From assembly GCA_035535015.1 (NCBI GenBank), contig DATLQU010000026.1, positions 62,001 through 126,000 on the forward strand: a stretch of DNA of 64,000 nucleotides. Direction: 5' to 3'. The stretch comes from Palsa-661 sp035535015 (lineage in GTDB: Bacteria; Actinomycetota; Acidimicrobiia; Acidimicrobiales; UBA8190). Below the pieces are notes generated by a model. It saw nothing but the letters and a program-made list of their open reading frames with translations. It ran no database searches and was not told the DNA's origin. The stretch's first letter is position 1; every line of letters starts with the position of its first letter. Shown piece by piece: positions 35,996 through 44,601 of the stretch. The translations under genes and the position numbers were made by a program.

Positions 35996-36273
35996 CGGCG
36001 GCAGAGTCGGCCGGCCACCTGTTGGTGACCCAGGTGCGATCGGCCATCAGCACGAAACCCAAGCACCGCGGCACCCTCCGGGCCCTGGGACTGCGCGGCG
36101 TCGGCCAGTCGCACATCCTGCCCGACCGTCCCGAGGTGCGCGGCATGTTGGCGCGCGTCCCCCACCTGATCACGGTGGAGCCAGCGCCGGCGGACGAGAC
36201 CGCGGCGCACAAGCAACGGGCCGAGGCCACGCGTCGGGCCCACCGGGCGGCCGAAGGAAGGCAGGAGTCATGA
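35992..36273 (+). CDS. rpmD: 50S ribosomal protein L30
   Basis: A 93-aa protein. The L30 core (about residues 8-62) contains LLVTQVRSAISTKPKHRGTLRALGLRGVGQS and VRGMLARVPHLITVE. An Ala/Arg/Glu tail of some 30 residues extends beyond the usual 60-aa length. ATGA overlaps on both sides, with rpsE and rplO. Confidence 0.95.
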   Translation: MTAAESAGHLLVTQVRSAISTKPKHRGTLRALGLRGVGQSHILPDRPEVRGMLARVPHLITVEPAPADETAAHKQRAEATRRAHRAAEGRQES

Positions 36274-36758
36274 AGATCCACGACCTGCGACCGCCGGCCG
36301 GCTCGAACCGGCCCAAGCGCCGTGTCGGGCGCGGCATCGGAGGCAAGGGCGGCAAGACCGCCGGCCGGGGGACGAAGGGTCAACACGCCCGGAACACGGT
36401 GAAGCCGGGTTTCGAAGGTGGCCAGTTGCCTTTGGCCCAGCGGATTCCCAAGCTGAAGGGTTTCCACAACCCCTTCCGTGTCGCCTACGCCGTCGTCAAC
36501 CTCGACACCCTCGAGAACTTCGCCGGACCCGAGGCCACGCCGGTCACGCTCGAGGCCGTGGGCCTCGTGCGCAAGGGCGCCCTGGTCAAGGTCCTCGGCC
36601 GGGGTGAGCTGCATCGGAAGCTGCGGGTCGAGGTCCACGCCGTCTCCGCCAGTGCCCGCCAGGCCATCGAGGCCGCCGGTGGCGAAGTGGAGCTGATCCC
36701 CCTTCCCTTCGGACATGGACGGCCACCCGCGCGGGGTAACGCACTCACCAACCGGTAG
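36270..36758 (+). CDS. rplO: 50S ribosomal protein L15
   Basis: A 162-aa L15. It begins MKIHDLRPPAGSNRPKRRVGRG. The Gly/Lys-rich rRNA-binding stretch GGKGGKTAGRGTKGQHAR and the segment FEGGQLPLAQRIPKLKGFHN are conserved. The C-terminal domain is normal. A 57-nt gap with GAGGAGGGG leads to secY. Confidence 0.97.
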   Translation: MKIHDLRPPAGSNRPKRRVGRGIGGKGGKTAGRGTKGQHARNTVKPGFEGGQLPLAQRIPKLKGFHNPFRVAYAVVNLDTLENFAGPEATPVTLEAVGLVRKGALVKVLGRGELHRKLRVEVHAVSASARQAIEAAGGEVELIPLPFGHGRPPARGNALTNR

Positions 36759-36815
36759 CCTCTACATCTTGGGCAGTGGGCGCCGGGTGCGCCGAGAACG
36801 CGACGAGGAGGGGCG

Positions 36816-38111
36816 GTGCTCTCGAGCCTCAAGAACATCTTCAAGGTTCCTGACCTGCGCAACAAGGTCGTGTTCACCCTCGTCATCATCGGCCTGTACC
36901 AGCTGGGGGCGAACCTGATCGTCCCCTTCGTCTCCATCTCCGAGATCCAGCAGCTCGAGGCCACGGCCAAGCAGGCCGGCATCCTCGGATTCCTGAACCT
37001 CTTCTCCGGTGGAGGGCTGCTGCGCATGGCCCTTTTCGGGCTCGGGATCATGCCGTACATCACCAGCTCGATCATCATCCAGCTGCTGTCCACGGTGATC
37101 CCCAAGCTGGAGGAATGGCGTGACCAGGGGGCGATCGGGCAGAAGAAGATCACCCAGACGACCCGGTACCTGACCATCGGCCTGGCCCTGCTGCAGTCGG
37201 CCGGCCTGGTCTACGTGTTCCACAACGGCGCCGCCGGGCTCCTCGGTTCGAACGCCGGCAACATCGACCTGATCCCGCATTTCACCCTCTGGCGCGGGGG
37301 CTTCATCTGCCTGACGCTCACCGCCGGTACCGCCTTCGTCATGTGGCTGGGCGAGCTCATCACCCAGCGCGGCATCGGCAACGGCATGTCGATCATCATC
37401 TTCGCCAACGTCGTGGCCGGGATTCCCGCCGGTGGCGCCCTGGTGCTGTCCCAGGGAGGCAGGGTCAAGTTCGGCACCATCGTGGTCCTGACCCTCGTGC
37501 TCCTCGTCTTCGTCGTCTTCATGGAGCAGGGCCAGCGCCGGATACCGGTCACCTTCGCCAAACGGGTGGTCGGCCGCCGGATGTACGGCGGTTCTTCGAC
37601 CTACATCCCGCTCAAGGTCAACCAGTCGGGCGTCATCCCGATCATCTTCGCCAACTCCCTGCTCTACATCCCCATCCTCCTGGCCAACATCATCCCTTCG
37701 GTGGCCTTCCGGAATTTCGTCAACAACCGGATCACACCCACCAGCCTGGTCTACGTGACCATGTACGGGGTCCTGATCTTCGCCTTCACCTTCTTCTACG
37801 TCTACGTGGCCTTCGACCCGCATCAGCAGGCGGACATCATCCGGAAACAAGGTGGGTACATTCCCGGTATCCGACCCGGACCACCGACCGAGCGCTATCT
37901 GGCCCGGATCCTCAACCGGATCACCTTGCCCGGTGGTCTCTATCTGGCCACGGTGGCCGTGCTGCCGTCGTTGTTGATGGCGGCGTGGCACATCAACGGC
38001 TACCCCTTCTACGGGACCACTCTCCTCATCGCCGTCGGCGTGTCGCTCGAGACCATGCGGCAGATCGACAGCCAGCTGATGATGCGGAATTACGAGGGCT
38101 TCCTGAAGTAG
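36816..38111 (+). CDS. secY: Preprotein translocase subunit SecY
   Basis: A 431-aa core channel of the Sec translocon with ten membrane helices. After IFKVPDLRNKVVFTLVIIGLYQLGANL come the plug-region glycines of FSGGGLLRMALFGLGIMPYITSSIIIQLL. GELITQRGIGNGMSIIIFANVVAG marks the middle, and the cytosolic loop KRVVGRRMYGGSSTYIPLKVNQSGVIPIIFA is typical. The C-terminus QIDSQLMMRNYEGFLK is standard. GTG start with a strong GAGGAGGGG site. SecE is encoded at 6217. Confidence 0.98.
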   Translation: MLSSLKNIFKVPDLRNKVVFTLVIIGLYQLGANLIVPFVSISEIQQLEATAKQAGILGFLNLFSGGGLLRMALFGLGIMPYITSSIIIQLLSTVIPKLEEWRDQGAIGQKKITQTTRYLTIGLALLQSAGLVYVFHNGAAGLLGSNAGNIDLIPHFTLWRGGFICLTLTAGTAFVMWLGELITQRGIGNGMSIIIFANVVAGIPAGGALVLSQGGRVKFGTIVVLTLVLLVFVVFMEQGQRRIPVTFAKRVVGRRMYGGSSTYIPLKVNQSGVIPIIFANSLLYIPILLANIIPSVAFRNFVNNRITPTSLVYVTMYGVLIFAFTFFYVYVAFDPHQQADIIRKQGGYIPGIRPGPPTERYLARILNRITLPGGLYLATVAVLPSLLMAAWHINGYPFYGTTLLIAVGVSLETMRQIDSQLMMRNYEGFLK

Positions 38112-38114
38112 CGG

Positions 38115-38792
38115 ATGGTACCCGGCGTCAGGCTCGTGGTCCTGGGCAAACAAGGGGCCGGCAAGGGGACGCAGTGTGTGCGGCTGTCGCATCACTACGT
38201 CGTTCCGCACGTCTCCACGGGAGACATGCTGCGCGCCGCGGTCAAGACCGGGGACGAGCTCGACTCCAAGGTCAAAGAGAACATGGACTCGGGTGAGCTG
38301 CTGAGCGACGACCTGATCATGGAGATGGTGGCCGAGCGGCTGGCCGAGCCCGATGCCCGGGCCCGCGGCTTCATCCTGGACGGCTGTCCCCGGACCACCC
38401 ATCAGGCCGAGGCGTTGGCCGCGCTGATGGCACCGGAGGACATCGACGTGGCCGTGGACATCGAGGTCCCCACCATCCAGGCCATGCGCCGGCTGGCCAG
38501 CCGGCGGGTCTGCATCGACTGCGGGACCAACTACTCGGTATCGCTCTCGCCCAAGGTCAACTGGACCTGTGACGTCTGTGGCGGTGACGTCATCCAGCGC
38601 GAGGACGACACCGAGGACTCCATCGGTCGGCGGCTCGATCTCTACGAGCGCCAGACGGCGCCTCTCATCGACTGGTACACGGGGCGCGACCAGCTGGCCA
38701 AGGTCAACGGCATCGGCTCCCCCGACGCCGTCCTGCGGCGGATCATCCGGGCCGTGGAAGAGCGGCGCCAGCGCCGGGGAGGCTCCCGATGA
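38115..38792 (+). CDS. adk: Adenylate kinase
   Basis: A 225-aa adenylate kinase (ATP + AMP = 2 ADP). P-loop GKQGAGKGT at residues 11-19; AMP-binding STGDMLR and GFILDGCPRT. The lid domain has two Cys pairs (CIDCG and CDVCGG), so it is a zinc-lid long form as in many Gram-positives. The usual FPRT motif reads CPRT. It starts 3 nt after secY, the classical secY-adk-map order. Confidence 0.96.
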   Translation: MVPGVRLVVLGKQGAGKGTQCVRLSHHYVVPHVSTGDMLRAAVKTGDELDSKVKENMDSGELLSDDLIMEMVAERLAEPDARARGFILDGCPRTTHQAEALAALMAPEDIDVAVDIEVPTIQAMRRLASRRVCIDCGTNYSVSLSPKVNWTCDVCGGDVIQREDDTEDSIGRRLDLYERQTAPLIDWYTGRDQLAKVNGIGSPDAVLRRIIRAVEERRQRRGGSR

Positions 38793-38808
38793 ACAGCGCC
38801 GGGTCCCG

Positions 38809-39549
38809 ATGAGGAGGACAGCCGACGAGATCGCCAAGATGCGCCGGGCCGGGCGGGTGGTGGCCGAGATGCACGAGGCCACCCGGGCGGCGGCGGTGCC
38901 CGGGGCGACCACGGCCGATCTCGACTCCGTGGCCCGTGAGGTCCTCGACCGGCGCGGGGCCCGGTCGAACTTCCTGCACTACCGGGGCTTCCCGGCGGTC
39001 ATCTGCACCTCGCCCAACGACATGATCGTCCACGGCATCCCCGGCGACTACGTCCTGCAGGAGGGTGACATCCTCTCCATCGACTGCGGGGCCATCATCG
39101 AGGGCTACCACGGCGACGCCGCGTTCACCATGGCCATCGGCGAGGTCACCGAGGAGGCCCGCCGCCTGATCGAGGTGACCGAGCAGAGCCTGTGGGCGGG
39201 CATCGACCAGCTCCGGTCCGGCACCCGGCTGCACGAGGTCGGCCGGGCCGTCCAGACGGTGGCCGAGAAGGCCGGGTTCACGGTCGTCCGGGAGTACGTG
39301 GGCCACGCCATCGGGACCGCCATGCACGAGGAACCCCAGGTCCCGAACTACTGGCCGGGCACCGGGGGGCCCATGCTGAAGGCCGGGATGGTCTTCGCCG
39401 TGGAGCCCATGGTGAACGCCGGCAGCCCCGAAACCCGGGTCCTGGACGACGGCTGGAGCGTGGTCACGGCCGACGGCCGCCTGTCGGCCCATTTCGAGCA
39501 CAGCATCGCCGTGACCGAGGACGGGCCCGAGGTCCTCACCCTGCCCTGA
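38809..39549 (+). CDS. map: Methionine aminopeptidase, type I
   Basis: A 246-aa enzyme removing N-terminal Met from nascent proteins. It starts MRRTADEIAKMRRAGRVVAEMHEAT. Metal ligands are in ILSIDCGAIIEGYHGDAAFT (two Asp), GHAIGTAMHEEP (His), VFAVEPMVN (Glu) and HFEHSIAVTEDG (Glu). No N-terminal zinc finger or SH3-binding extension is present. ATG at 38809 was chosen; the preceding short repeated GGCTCCCGATGA/GGGTCCCGATGA contains another, out-of-frame ATG. Confidence 0.96.
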   Translation: MRRTADEIAKMRRAGRVVAEMHEATRAAAVPGATTADLDSVAREVLDRRGARSNFLHYRGFPAVICTSPNDMIVHGIPGDYVLQEGDILSIDCGAIIEGYHGDAAFTMAIGEVTEEARRLIEVTEQSLWAGIDQLRSGTRLHEVGRAVQTVAEKAGFTVVREYVGHAIGTAMHEEPQVPNYWPGTGGPMLKAGMVFAVEPMVNAGSPETRVLDDGWSVVTADGRLSAHFEHSIAVTEDGPEVLTLP

Positions 39550-39590
39550 GCCGGCCCCCGGTGCTCCTGGCCGCCGAGGGCCGGAGCCGC

Positions 39591-39596
39591 TATGCT
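39591..39596 (+). promoter_or_regulatory. -10 element (TATGCT) in the map-infA gap
   Basis: TATGCT matches TANNNT in the 225-nt gap before infA; no good -35 is present. If used, the infA-rpmJ-rpsM transcript would have a leader of about 170 nt. Nothing else is recognisable in this gap. Confidence 0.3.
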
Positions 39597-39774
39597 CATG
39601 GGTCGGCTCGCCAGGCCTGACCTGGGTCTGATCACTCCGGCTCCGGTCGGCGGTGGGCGAGTCGCCATCGCTCGGACCGGGCCCCCACCCGGAGCGCTTC
39701 ACGAGCGGGCCGGGAGACACGGTACCCGTGGCTGGGTGCGGCGTGCCCGGAAGACAAGAACGAGGAGGAGTCAC

Positions 39775-39999
39775 CTGCCAAAGCCCAAAGAGGATGCGAT
39801 CGTGCTCGAGGGGACGGTCGTCGAGCCGTTGCCGAACGCCATGTTCCGCGTGGAGCTCGAGAACGGCCACAAGGTCCTGGCCCACAGCTCCGGCAAGATG
39901 CGGATGCACCGCATCCGGATCCTCCCCGGCGACCGCGTGCAGGTGGAGATCACTCCGTACGACCTGAGCAGGGGCCGGATCACCTACCGCTACAAGTGA
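39775..39999 (+). CDS. infA: Translation initiation factor IF-1, apparent CTG start
   Basis: A 74-aa IF-1, an OB-fold protein that blocks the A site during initiation. The sequence EDAIVLEGTVVEPLPNAMFRVELENGHKV and the ending DLSRGRITYRYK are canonical. No ATG, GTG or TTG lies at the expected N-terminus. CTG at 39775 is in frame, 6 nt behind a perfect AGGAGG, and yields MPKPKEDAIV, matching the family. The nearest in-frame GTG is 13 codons upstream and has no site in front. I therefore infer CTG initiation. Confidence 0.9.
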   Translation: MPKPKEDAIVLEGTVVEPLPNAMFRVELENGHKVLAHSSGKMRMHRIRILPGDRVQVEITPYDLSRGRITYRYK

Positions 40000-40116
40000 G
40001 CGCCGGCCACCCGGCGGCCAGGGCGCCGGGTTGGTCCCGGGTCCCACCGGGCGCAGGCACAGACGAACACGCAACGGTTCCGGGCCCGAGGCCCCGGGAG
40101 GATGGACAGAAGCGAA

Positions 40117-40230
40117 ATGAAGGTGCGACCGAGTGTCAAGGCGATCTGCGAGAAGTGCAAGGTCATCCGTCGCCACGGTGTGGTCATGGTGATCTGCGAG
40201 AACCCGCGGCACAAGCAGCGCCAGGGCTGA
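40117..40230 (+). CDS. rpmJ: 50S ribosomal protein L36
   Basis: A 37-aa L36 of the zinc-binding type: MKVRPSVKAICEKCKVIRRHG, then CENPRHKQRQG, giving Cys11, Cys14, Cys27 and His32 as ligands. It lies between infA and rpsM as usual. GGGAGGATGGACAG is upstream of the ATG. Confidence 0.96.
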   Translation: MKVRPSVKAICEKCKVIRRHGVVMVICENPRHKQRQG

Positions 40231-40264
40231 GCGGGTCAGGACGAGGACGGAGAAAGGACAGCGC

Positions 40265-40642
40265 GTGGCACGGATCGCCGGTGTGGACATCCCCCGCGAA
40301 AAGCGGCTCGAGATCTCTTTGACGTACATTTACGGCGTGGGCCGGACCCAGGCGCAGCGCGTCTGCTCCGAGACCGACACCAATCCCGACACGCGGGTGC
40401 GTGATCTGACCGACGAAGAGGTCACCCGCCTACGGACCTGGATCGACGCCAACCTGAAAGTGGAGGGAGACCTCCGTCGCGACATCGCCCAGGACATCAA
40501 GCGCAAGATGGAGATCGGCTCGTACCAGGGCATCCGTCACCGCCGTGGCCTGCCCGTCCACGGCCAGAGGACACACACGAACGCCCGCACCCGCAAGGGT
40601 CCCAAGAAGACCGTCGCCGGCAAGAAGAAGGTTCGCAAGTAA
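40265..40642 (+). CDS. rpsM: 30S ribosomal protein S13
   Basis: A 125-aa S13 of the 30S head that contacts P-site tRNA and L5. It starts with GTG: MARIAGVDIPREKRLEISLTYIYGVGR. The helix-hairpin-helix and RHRRGLPVHGQRTHTNARTRKGPKK tail are canonical. Zero gap to rpsK. Confidence 0.97.
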   Translation: MARIAGVDIPREKRLEISLTYIYGVGRTQAQRVCSETDTNPDTRVRDLTDEEVTRLRTWIDANLKVEGDLRRDIAQDIKRKMEIGSYQGIRHRRGLPVHGQRTHTNARTRKGPKKTVAGKKKVRK

Positions 40643-41056
40643 ATGGCCAAGACCGCCAAGTCCCCCAAGTCCGCCTCGACGCGCCGCCCCCGCAAGCGCG
40701 AACGAAAGAACGTCGCCTACGGCGTGGCCCACATCAAGAGCTCGTTCAACAACACCATCGTCAGCATCTGCGATCACGAAGGCAACGTCCTGGCCTGGGC
40801 GTCGGCCGGCAACGTCGGTTTCAAGGGATCACGGAAGTCGACACCCTTCGCCGCTCAGCTGGCGGCGGAGCAGGCGGCCCGCCGGGCCATGGAGCACGGA
40901 GTCCGCAAGGTCGACGTCCTCGTCCGGGGTCCCGGCTCCGGTCGGGAGACGGCCATCCGCTCGCTGTCGGCCGTGGGCATCGAAGTCGCAGGCATCAAGG
41001 ATGTCACCCCCATCCCTCACAACGGCTGCCGCCCCAAGAAGCGGCGTCGGGTCTGA
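40643..41056 (+). CDS. rpsK: 30S ribosomal protein S11
   Basis: A 137-aa S11 of the platform. The N-terminus is an extended basic tail (TRRPRKRERKNVAYG). The core has HIKSSFNNTIVSICDHEGNVLAWASAGNVGFKGSRKST across residues 31-68, and the C-terminus DVTPIPHNGCRPKKRRRV is invariant. The ATG directly follows the rpsM stop. Confidence 0.97.
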   Translation: MAKTAKSPKSASTRRPRKRERKNVAYGVAHIKSSFNNTIVSICDHEGNVLAWASAGNVGFKGSRKSTPFAAQLAAEQAARRAMEHGVRKVDVLVRGPGSGRETAIRSLSAVGIEVAGIKDVTPIPHNGCRPKKRRRV

Positions 41057-41086
41057 GGCGCGGGGACGAAGGGAGCACGACCGACC

Positions 41087-41734
41087 ATGGCGCGTTACAC
41101 CGGGCCCGTCTGCCGTCTGTGCAGGCGCGAGCGGACAAAGTTGTTTCTGAAGGGCGAGCGTTGCTATTCGCTCAAGTGCCCTGTCAGCGATGCGGTGAGC
41201 GACCGGCACAGCCGCGCCTACCCGCCCGGCGAGCACGGTCGCGACCGTATGCGCCAGGGCTCGGAGTACCTGGCCCAGCTGCGGGAGAAGCAGAAGGCCC
41301 GGCGTATCTACGGCGTCCTCGAGAAGCAGTTCCGGATCGTCTACGCCGAGGCCAACCGCCAGCCGGGAATCACCGGTGAGAACCTGCTGCGGCTACTCGA
41401 ACTGCGACTGGACAACGTCACCTTCCGTGCCACCTGGGGGGCCAGCCGCTCGCAGGCCCGTCAGCTGGTGCGCCACGGCCACATCCACGTGAACGGCAAG
41501 CGGGTCACCATCCCCAGCTACCGAGTCCGCGAGGGCGACGTGGTCTCTCTGAAGCCGGCCGCCCGGGAGATGTACGTCGTCCGCCGCAACCTGGACACCC
41601 TCGACCGCCCGCTGCCGCTGTGGCTGGAGGCCGGCGAGGGCCGCACCTCGGTGCGGGTGACCACGCTGCCGCAGCGCGAGCACATCGACGAGCCGCTGCG
41701 TGAGTCCCTGATCGTCGAGCTCTACTCCAAGTAA
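41087..41734 (+). CDS. rpsD: 30S ribosomal protein S4, zinc-binding form
   Basis: A 215-aa S4, primary 16S rRNA-binding protein. Four Cys (C9, C12, C26, C31) form the N-terminal zinc knuckle. LLRLLELRLDNVTFRATWGASRSQARQLVRHGHI is the S4 RNA-binding domain, residues about 99-132. S4 also regulates the alpha operon in some bacteria. GAAGGGAGCACGACC precedes the ATG. Confidence 0.97.
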   Translation: MARYTGPVCRLCRRERTKLFLKGERCYSLKCPVSDAVSDRHSRAYPPGEHGRDRMRQGSEYLAQLREKQKARRIYGVLEKQFRIVYAEANRQPGITGENLLRLLELRLDNVTFRATWGASRSQARQLVRHGHIHVNGKRVTIPSYRVREGDVVSLKPAAREMYVVRRNLDTLDRPLPLWLEAGEGRTSVRVTTLPQREHIDEPLRESLIVELYSK

Positions 41735-41781
41735 CCCCCGTTCCCGTCACCCACCCACCCCCACCTGCAGGAGCGATCTAG

Positions 41782-42720
41782 ATGCTCATCATTCAGCGAC
41801 CGACCGTCGAGGCCATCGGCGAGGAGGAGGGGAGCCGTCAGCGGTTCGCCATCAGCCCCCTCGAGCCCGGATTCGGTCACACGCTCGGTAACTCCATCCG
41901 CCGGACCCTGCTGTCGTCCATCCCCGGCGCGGCCGTCACCCAGGTCCGGTTCGACGACGCCCTTCATGAGTTCACCACCCTGCCGGGGGTGAAGGAGGAC
42001 ATCACCGACGTCATCTTGAACCTGAAGGACATCGTCCTGCGGGTGCACTCAGACGACCCGGTGACCCTGCGCTGCGACAAGCGGGGACCGGCCGATGTGA
42101 CCGCCGGCGACCTCCAGTTGACGGCCGACGTCGAGGTTCTGAACCCCGAGCTGCCGGTGGCCACATTGAACGCCAAGGGCCGCTTGGCCATGGACGTGAC
42201 CGTCGAGCGCGGCCGGGGCTACGTCTCGGCTGAACGCAACAAGCGGTCGAACACCATCGGGGTCATCCCCGTCGACTCGATCTTCTCGCCCGTCCGCCGG
42301 GTGGCATTCTCGGTCGAGCCCGTCCGGGTGGAGCAGTCCACCGACTTCGACCGGCTGATTCTCGACATCGAGACCGACAGCTCCCTGACGCCGCGCGAGG
42401 CGCTGGCCTCGGCGGGCGACACCTTGCGCTCCCTGGTGGGACTGGTGGCCGACCTCGAGGACGAGCCCCAGGGCCTGGAATTGGGCGAGGTGGGGACCTC
42501 CACCAGCGGATCGCCGGACCTGGATCTGCCCATCGAGGACCTCGACCTGTCGGAGCGGCCCCGCAACTGCCTCAAGCGGGCCCAGGTCAATACCATCGGC
42601 GAACTGGTAGAGCGGACCCACGACGATCTTCTGGCCATCACCAACTTCGGACAGAAGTCCCTCGACGAGGTCATCCAGCGCCTCGACGAGCGGGGTCTGT
42701 CGCTCCGCGTCAAGGACTGA
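41782..42720 (+). CDS. rpoA: DNA-directed RNA polymerase subunit alpha
   Basis: A 312-aa alpha subunit. The N-terminal assembly domain has EPGFGHTLGNSIRRTLLSSIPGAAV near residue 31. The C-terminal domain (from about residue 245) includes SERPRNCLKRAQVNTIGELV and NFGQKSLDEVIQRLDERG, used for activator and UP-element contacts. CAGGAGCGATCTAG lies before the ATG. Followed by rplQ as usual. Confidence 0.98.
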   Translation: MLIIQRPTVEAIGEEEGSRQRFAISPLEPGFGHTLGNSIRRTLLSSIPGAAVTQVRFDDALHEFTTLPGVKEDITDVILNLKDIVLRVHSDDPVTLRCDKRGPADVTAGDLQLTADVEVLNPELPVATLNAKGRLAMDVTVERGRGYVSAERNKRSNTIGVIPVDSIFSPVRRVAFSVEPVRVEQSTDFDRLILDIETDSSLTPREALASAGDTLRSLVGLVADLEDEPQGLELGEVGTSTSGSPDLDLPIEDLDLSERPRNCLKRAQVNTIGELVERTHDDLLAITNFGQKSLDEVIQRLDERGLSLRVKD

Positions 42721-42733
42721 GGACGGAAAGACA

Positions 42734-43087
42734 ATGCGTGGCATTCCCCGTAAAGGCCGGCGCATGGGCGGCGACGCCGCCCATGAGAAGGCCATGCTCG
42801 GCAACCTGGTGGCCTCTCTGATCGCCGCCGAGTCCCTGGTGACGACGGAGGCGAAGGCGAAGGCGCTGCGGCCGGTGGCCGAGAAGTGCATCACCGCGGC
42901 CCGCAAGGGCGGCGTGCACCGCCAACGCCAGGTGGTGGCGCTGATCCGTGACAAGGACATGGCCCACAAGCTGTTCGCCGAGATCGGCCCCCGCTACACC
43001 GACCGCCCCGGTGGCTATCTCCGGATCCTGAAGCTCGGCCCCCGCCTGGGCGACAGCGCGCCGATGGCGCGGATCGAGTTCGTTTGA
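42734..43087 (+). CDS. rplQ: 50S ribosomal protein L17
   Basis: A 117-aa L17 at the tunnel exit. MRGIPRKGRRMGGDAAHEKAMLGNLVASLI replaces the more common MPTP-type N-terminus. The remainder, with KALRPVAEKCITAARKGGVHRQRQV and GYLRILKLGPRLGDSAPMARIEFV, is canonical. The truA start overlaps its stop (TTGA). Confidence 0.97.
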   Translation: MRGIPRKGRRMGGDAAHEKAMLGNLVASLIAAESLVTTEAKAKALRPVAEKCITAARKGGVHRQRQVVALIRDKDMAHKLFAEIGPRYTDRPGGYLRILKLGPRLGDSAPMARIEFV

Positions 43088-43968
43088 CGCTGTTCGACCC
43101 TCCTGACGCCCCCACCGGGGACGACCTCCAGGAGGACGAGGACCGGCGGGCCGACGACGGCCCGGCCGGCCAAGGTCCCGGGCCGCTGCGGTTGCGCCTG
43201 CTGGTCGCCTACGACGGGGCCGGTTTCCGGGGTTTCGCCGCCCAGCCGGGCCAGCGCACGGTGGCCGGGGAACTGGCCCGGGCCCTCTCCACGGCGCTGC
43301 GCCAACCGGTCGAGCTGACCTGCGCCGGGCGGACCGACGCCGGGGTCCACGCCACCGGACAGGTCGTCCATGTCGACGTGGTCGGCGAGGTGGACACCGA
43401 CAGCCTGCTGAAGGCCGTGAACGCCATGCTCGGACCCTCGGTGGTCCTGCGGTCGGCCGTACCGGCCGGCCCCGGGTTCGACGCCCGCCGCTCGGCCCGG
43501 GCCCGCCGGTACCGCTACCTCGTCCTGCAGGCCTCGGCGCCCGACCCCCTGCTCGCCCCCCTGGCCTGGCACGTCCGTGATCCCCTCGACCTCCGGGCCA
43601 TGGCCGCCGGGGCCGACGCCCTGCTCGGGGAGCACGATTTCCGGGCCTTCTGCCGCCGGCCGCCGGGCACCGGCCCGGGGGAGCCCATCACCCGCCGGGT
43701 GCTCGACGCCTCCTGGCACGAGGTGGACTGGACCCCCGGTGGCCTCGACGAAAAGGCCCGGCTGCTGCGTTTCGACATCACCGCCCAGTCTTTCTGCCAC
43801 CAGATGGTCCGCTCCATCGTGGGGACCCTGGCCGAGGTCGGCCGGGGCCGCCGGCGGGCCTCGGACGTGGTCTTCATGCTCAGCTCGGGAGACCGCTCAC
43901 TGGGGGCGAATCTGGCCCCTCCCCACGGCCTCTGCCTGCTCTCGGTGGACTATCCACCAGGGGATTGA
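43084..43968 (+). CDS. truA: tRNA pseudouridine(38-40) synthase TruA
   Basis: A 294-aa enzyme that isomerises uridines 38-40 of the tRNA anticodon arm. The catalytic Asp is in CAGRTDAGVHATGQV (about residue 85). VAYDGAGFRGFAAQP marks the N-terminal domain and FCHQMVRSIVGTLAEVGRGRR the C-terminal helix. A short acidic N-terminal stretch precedes the fold. TTG start overlapping the rplQ stop. The last gene of the alpha cluster. Confidence 0.95.
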   Translation: MTLFDPPDAPTGDDLQEDEDRRADDGPAGQGPGPLRLRLLVAYDGAGFRGFAAQPGQRTVAGELARALSTALRQPVELTCAGRTDAGVHATGQVVHVDVVGEVDTDSLLKAVNAMLGPSVVLRSAVPAGPGFDARRSARARRYRYLVLQASAPDPLLAPLAWHVRDPLDLRAMAAGADALLGEHDFRAFCRRPPGTGPGEPITRRVLDASWHEVDWTPGGLDEKARLLRFDITAQSFCHQMVRSIVGTLAEVGRGRRRASDVVFMLSSGDRSLGANLAPPHGLCLLSVDYPPGD

Positions 43969-43980
43969 CCGCCCGGGAGC

Positions 43981-44010
43981 TTGCCCGGGCCTCGTCCGAG
44001 CATCTAGGGT
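43981..44010 (+). promoter_or_regulatory. Promoter TTGCCC-18-TAGGGT upstream of rplM
   Basis: TTGCCC (43981-43986) and TAGGGT (44005-44010) are 18 nt apart, just behind truA. Transcription would begin near 44017, giving a leader of about 105 nt before rplM. It could drive rplM-rpsI-glmM-glmS. Confidence 0.45.
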
Positions 44011-44123
44011 GAGTGGTCCGTCTGTTGACGGGGCGGGCCAGTCCCGTCTCCGATCCGCGGTACCGGCCGGGACCGGAACCCCGGGCAGTCGGCCCGATCG
44101 CCACCATCGAACAAGGACTCCGC

Positions 44124-44573
44124 GTGCGCACGTTTTCGCCCAAGCCTGTGGACATCACCCGGACGTGGCATGTCGTCGACGCCGACGGTCTGGTTCTCGG
44201 TCGCCTGGCCACCGAGGTGGCCACCATCCTGCGGGGAAAGCACAAGCCGATCTTCGCCCCCCATGTCGACACCGGTGACCATGTCATCGTGGTCAACGCG
44301 GCCAAGATCGTGCTGAGCGCCGGCAAAGCGGAGAAGAAGTTCGTCTACCGGCACAGCGGGTATCCCGGGGGCCTCAAGACGGCCAGCTACGCCGACCTGC
44401 TGATCACCCGTCCCCAAGACGTCGTCCGCCGGGCCGTCCGGGGCATGCTGCCGCGCAACCGGCTCGGCCGCCAGCAGTTGTCGAAGCTCAAGGTCTACGT
44501 CGGCCCCGAGCACCCGCACGAAGCCCAACAGCCGCAGGTCCTCGAGATCCCCGGCGCCCGGGCCCGGATCTAA
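44124..44573 (+). CDS. rplM: 50S ribosomal protein L13
   Basis: A 149-aa L13. GTG start chosen at VRTFSPKPVDITRTWHVVDA, with AAGGA upstream; the frame is open upstream but non-homologous. VLGRLATEVATILRGKHKPIFAPHVDTGDHVIVVNA and the MLPRNRLGRQQLSKLKVYVGPEHPHEAQQPQ stretch are canonical. Paired with rpsI in the universal order. Confidence 0.96.
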   Translation: MRTFSPKPVDITRTWHVVDADGLVLGRLATEVATILRGKHKPIFAPHVDTGDHVIVVNAAKIVLSAGKAEKKFVYRHSGYPGGLKTASYADLLITRPQDVVRRAVRGMLPRNRLGRQQLSKLKVYVGPEHPHEAQQPQVLEIPGARARI

Positions 44574-44601
44574 CGCCCCCTCGAAAGAACAGGTCACCCA
44601 C

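Noticed and set aside
44025..44030. TTGACG as -35 of a second rplM promoter
   Set aside because: No TANNNT is found 16-18 nt downstream (around 44047-44054).
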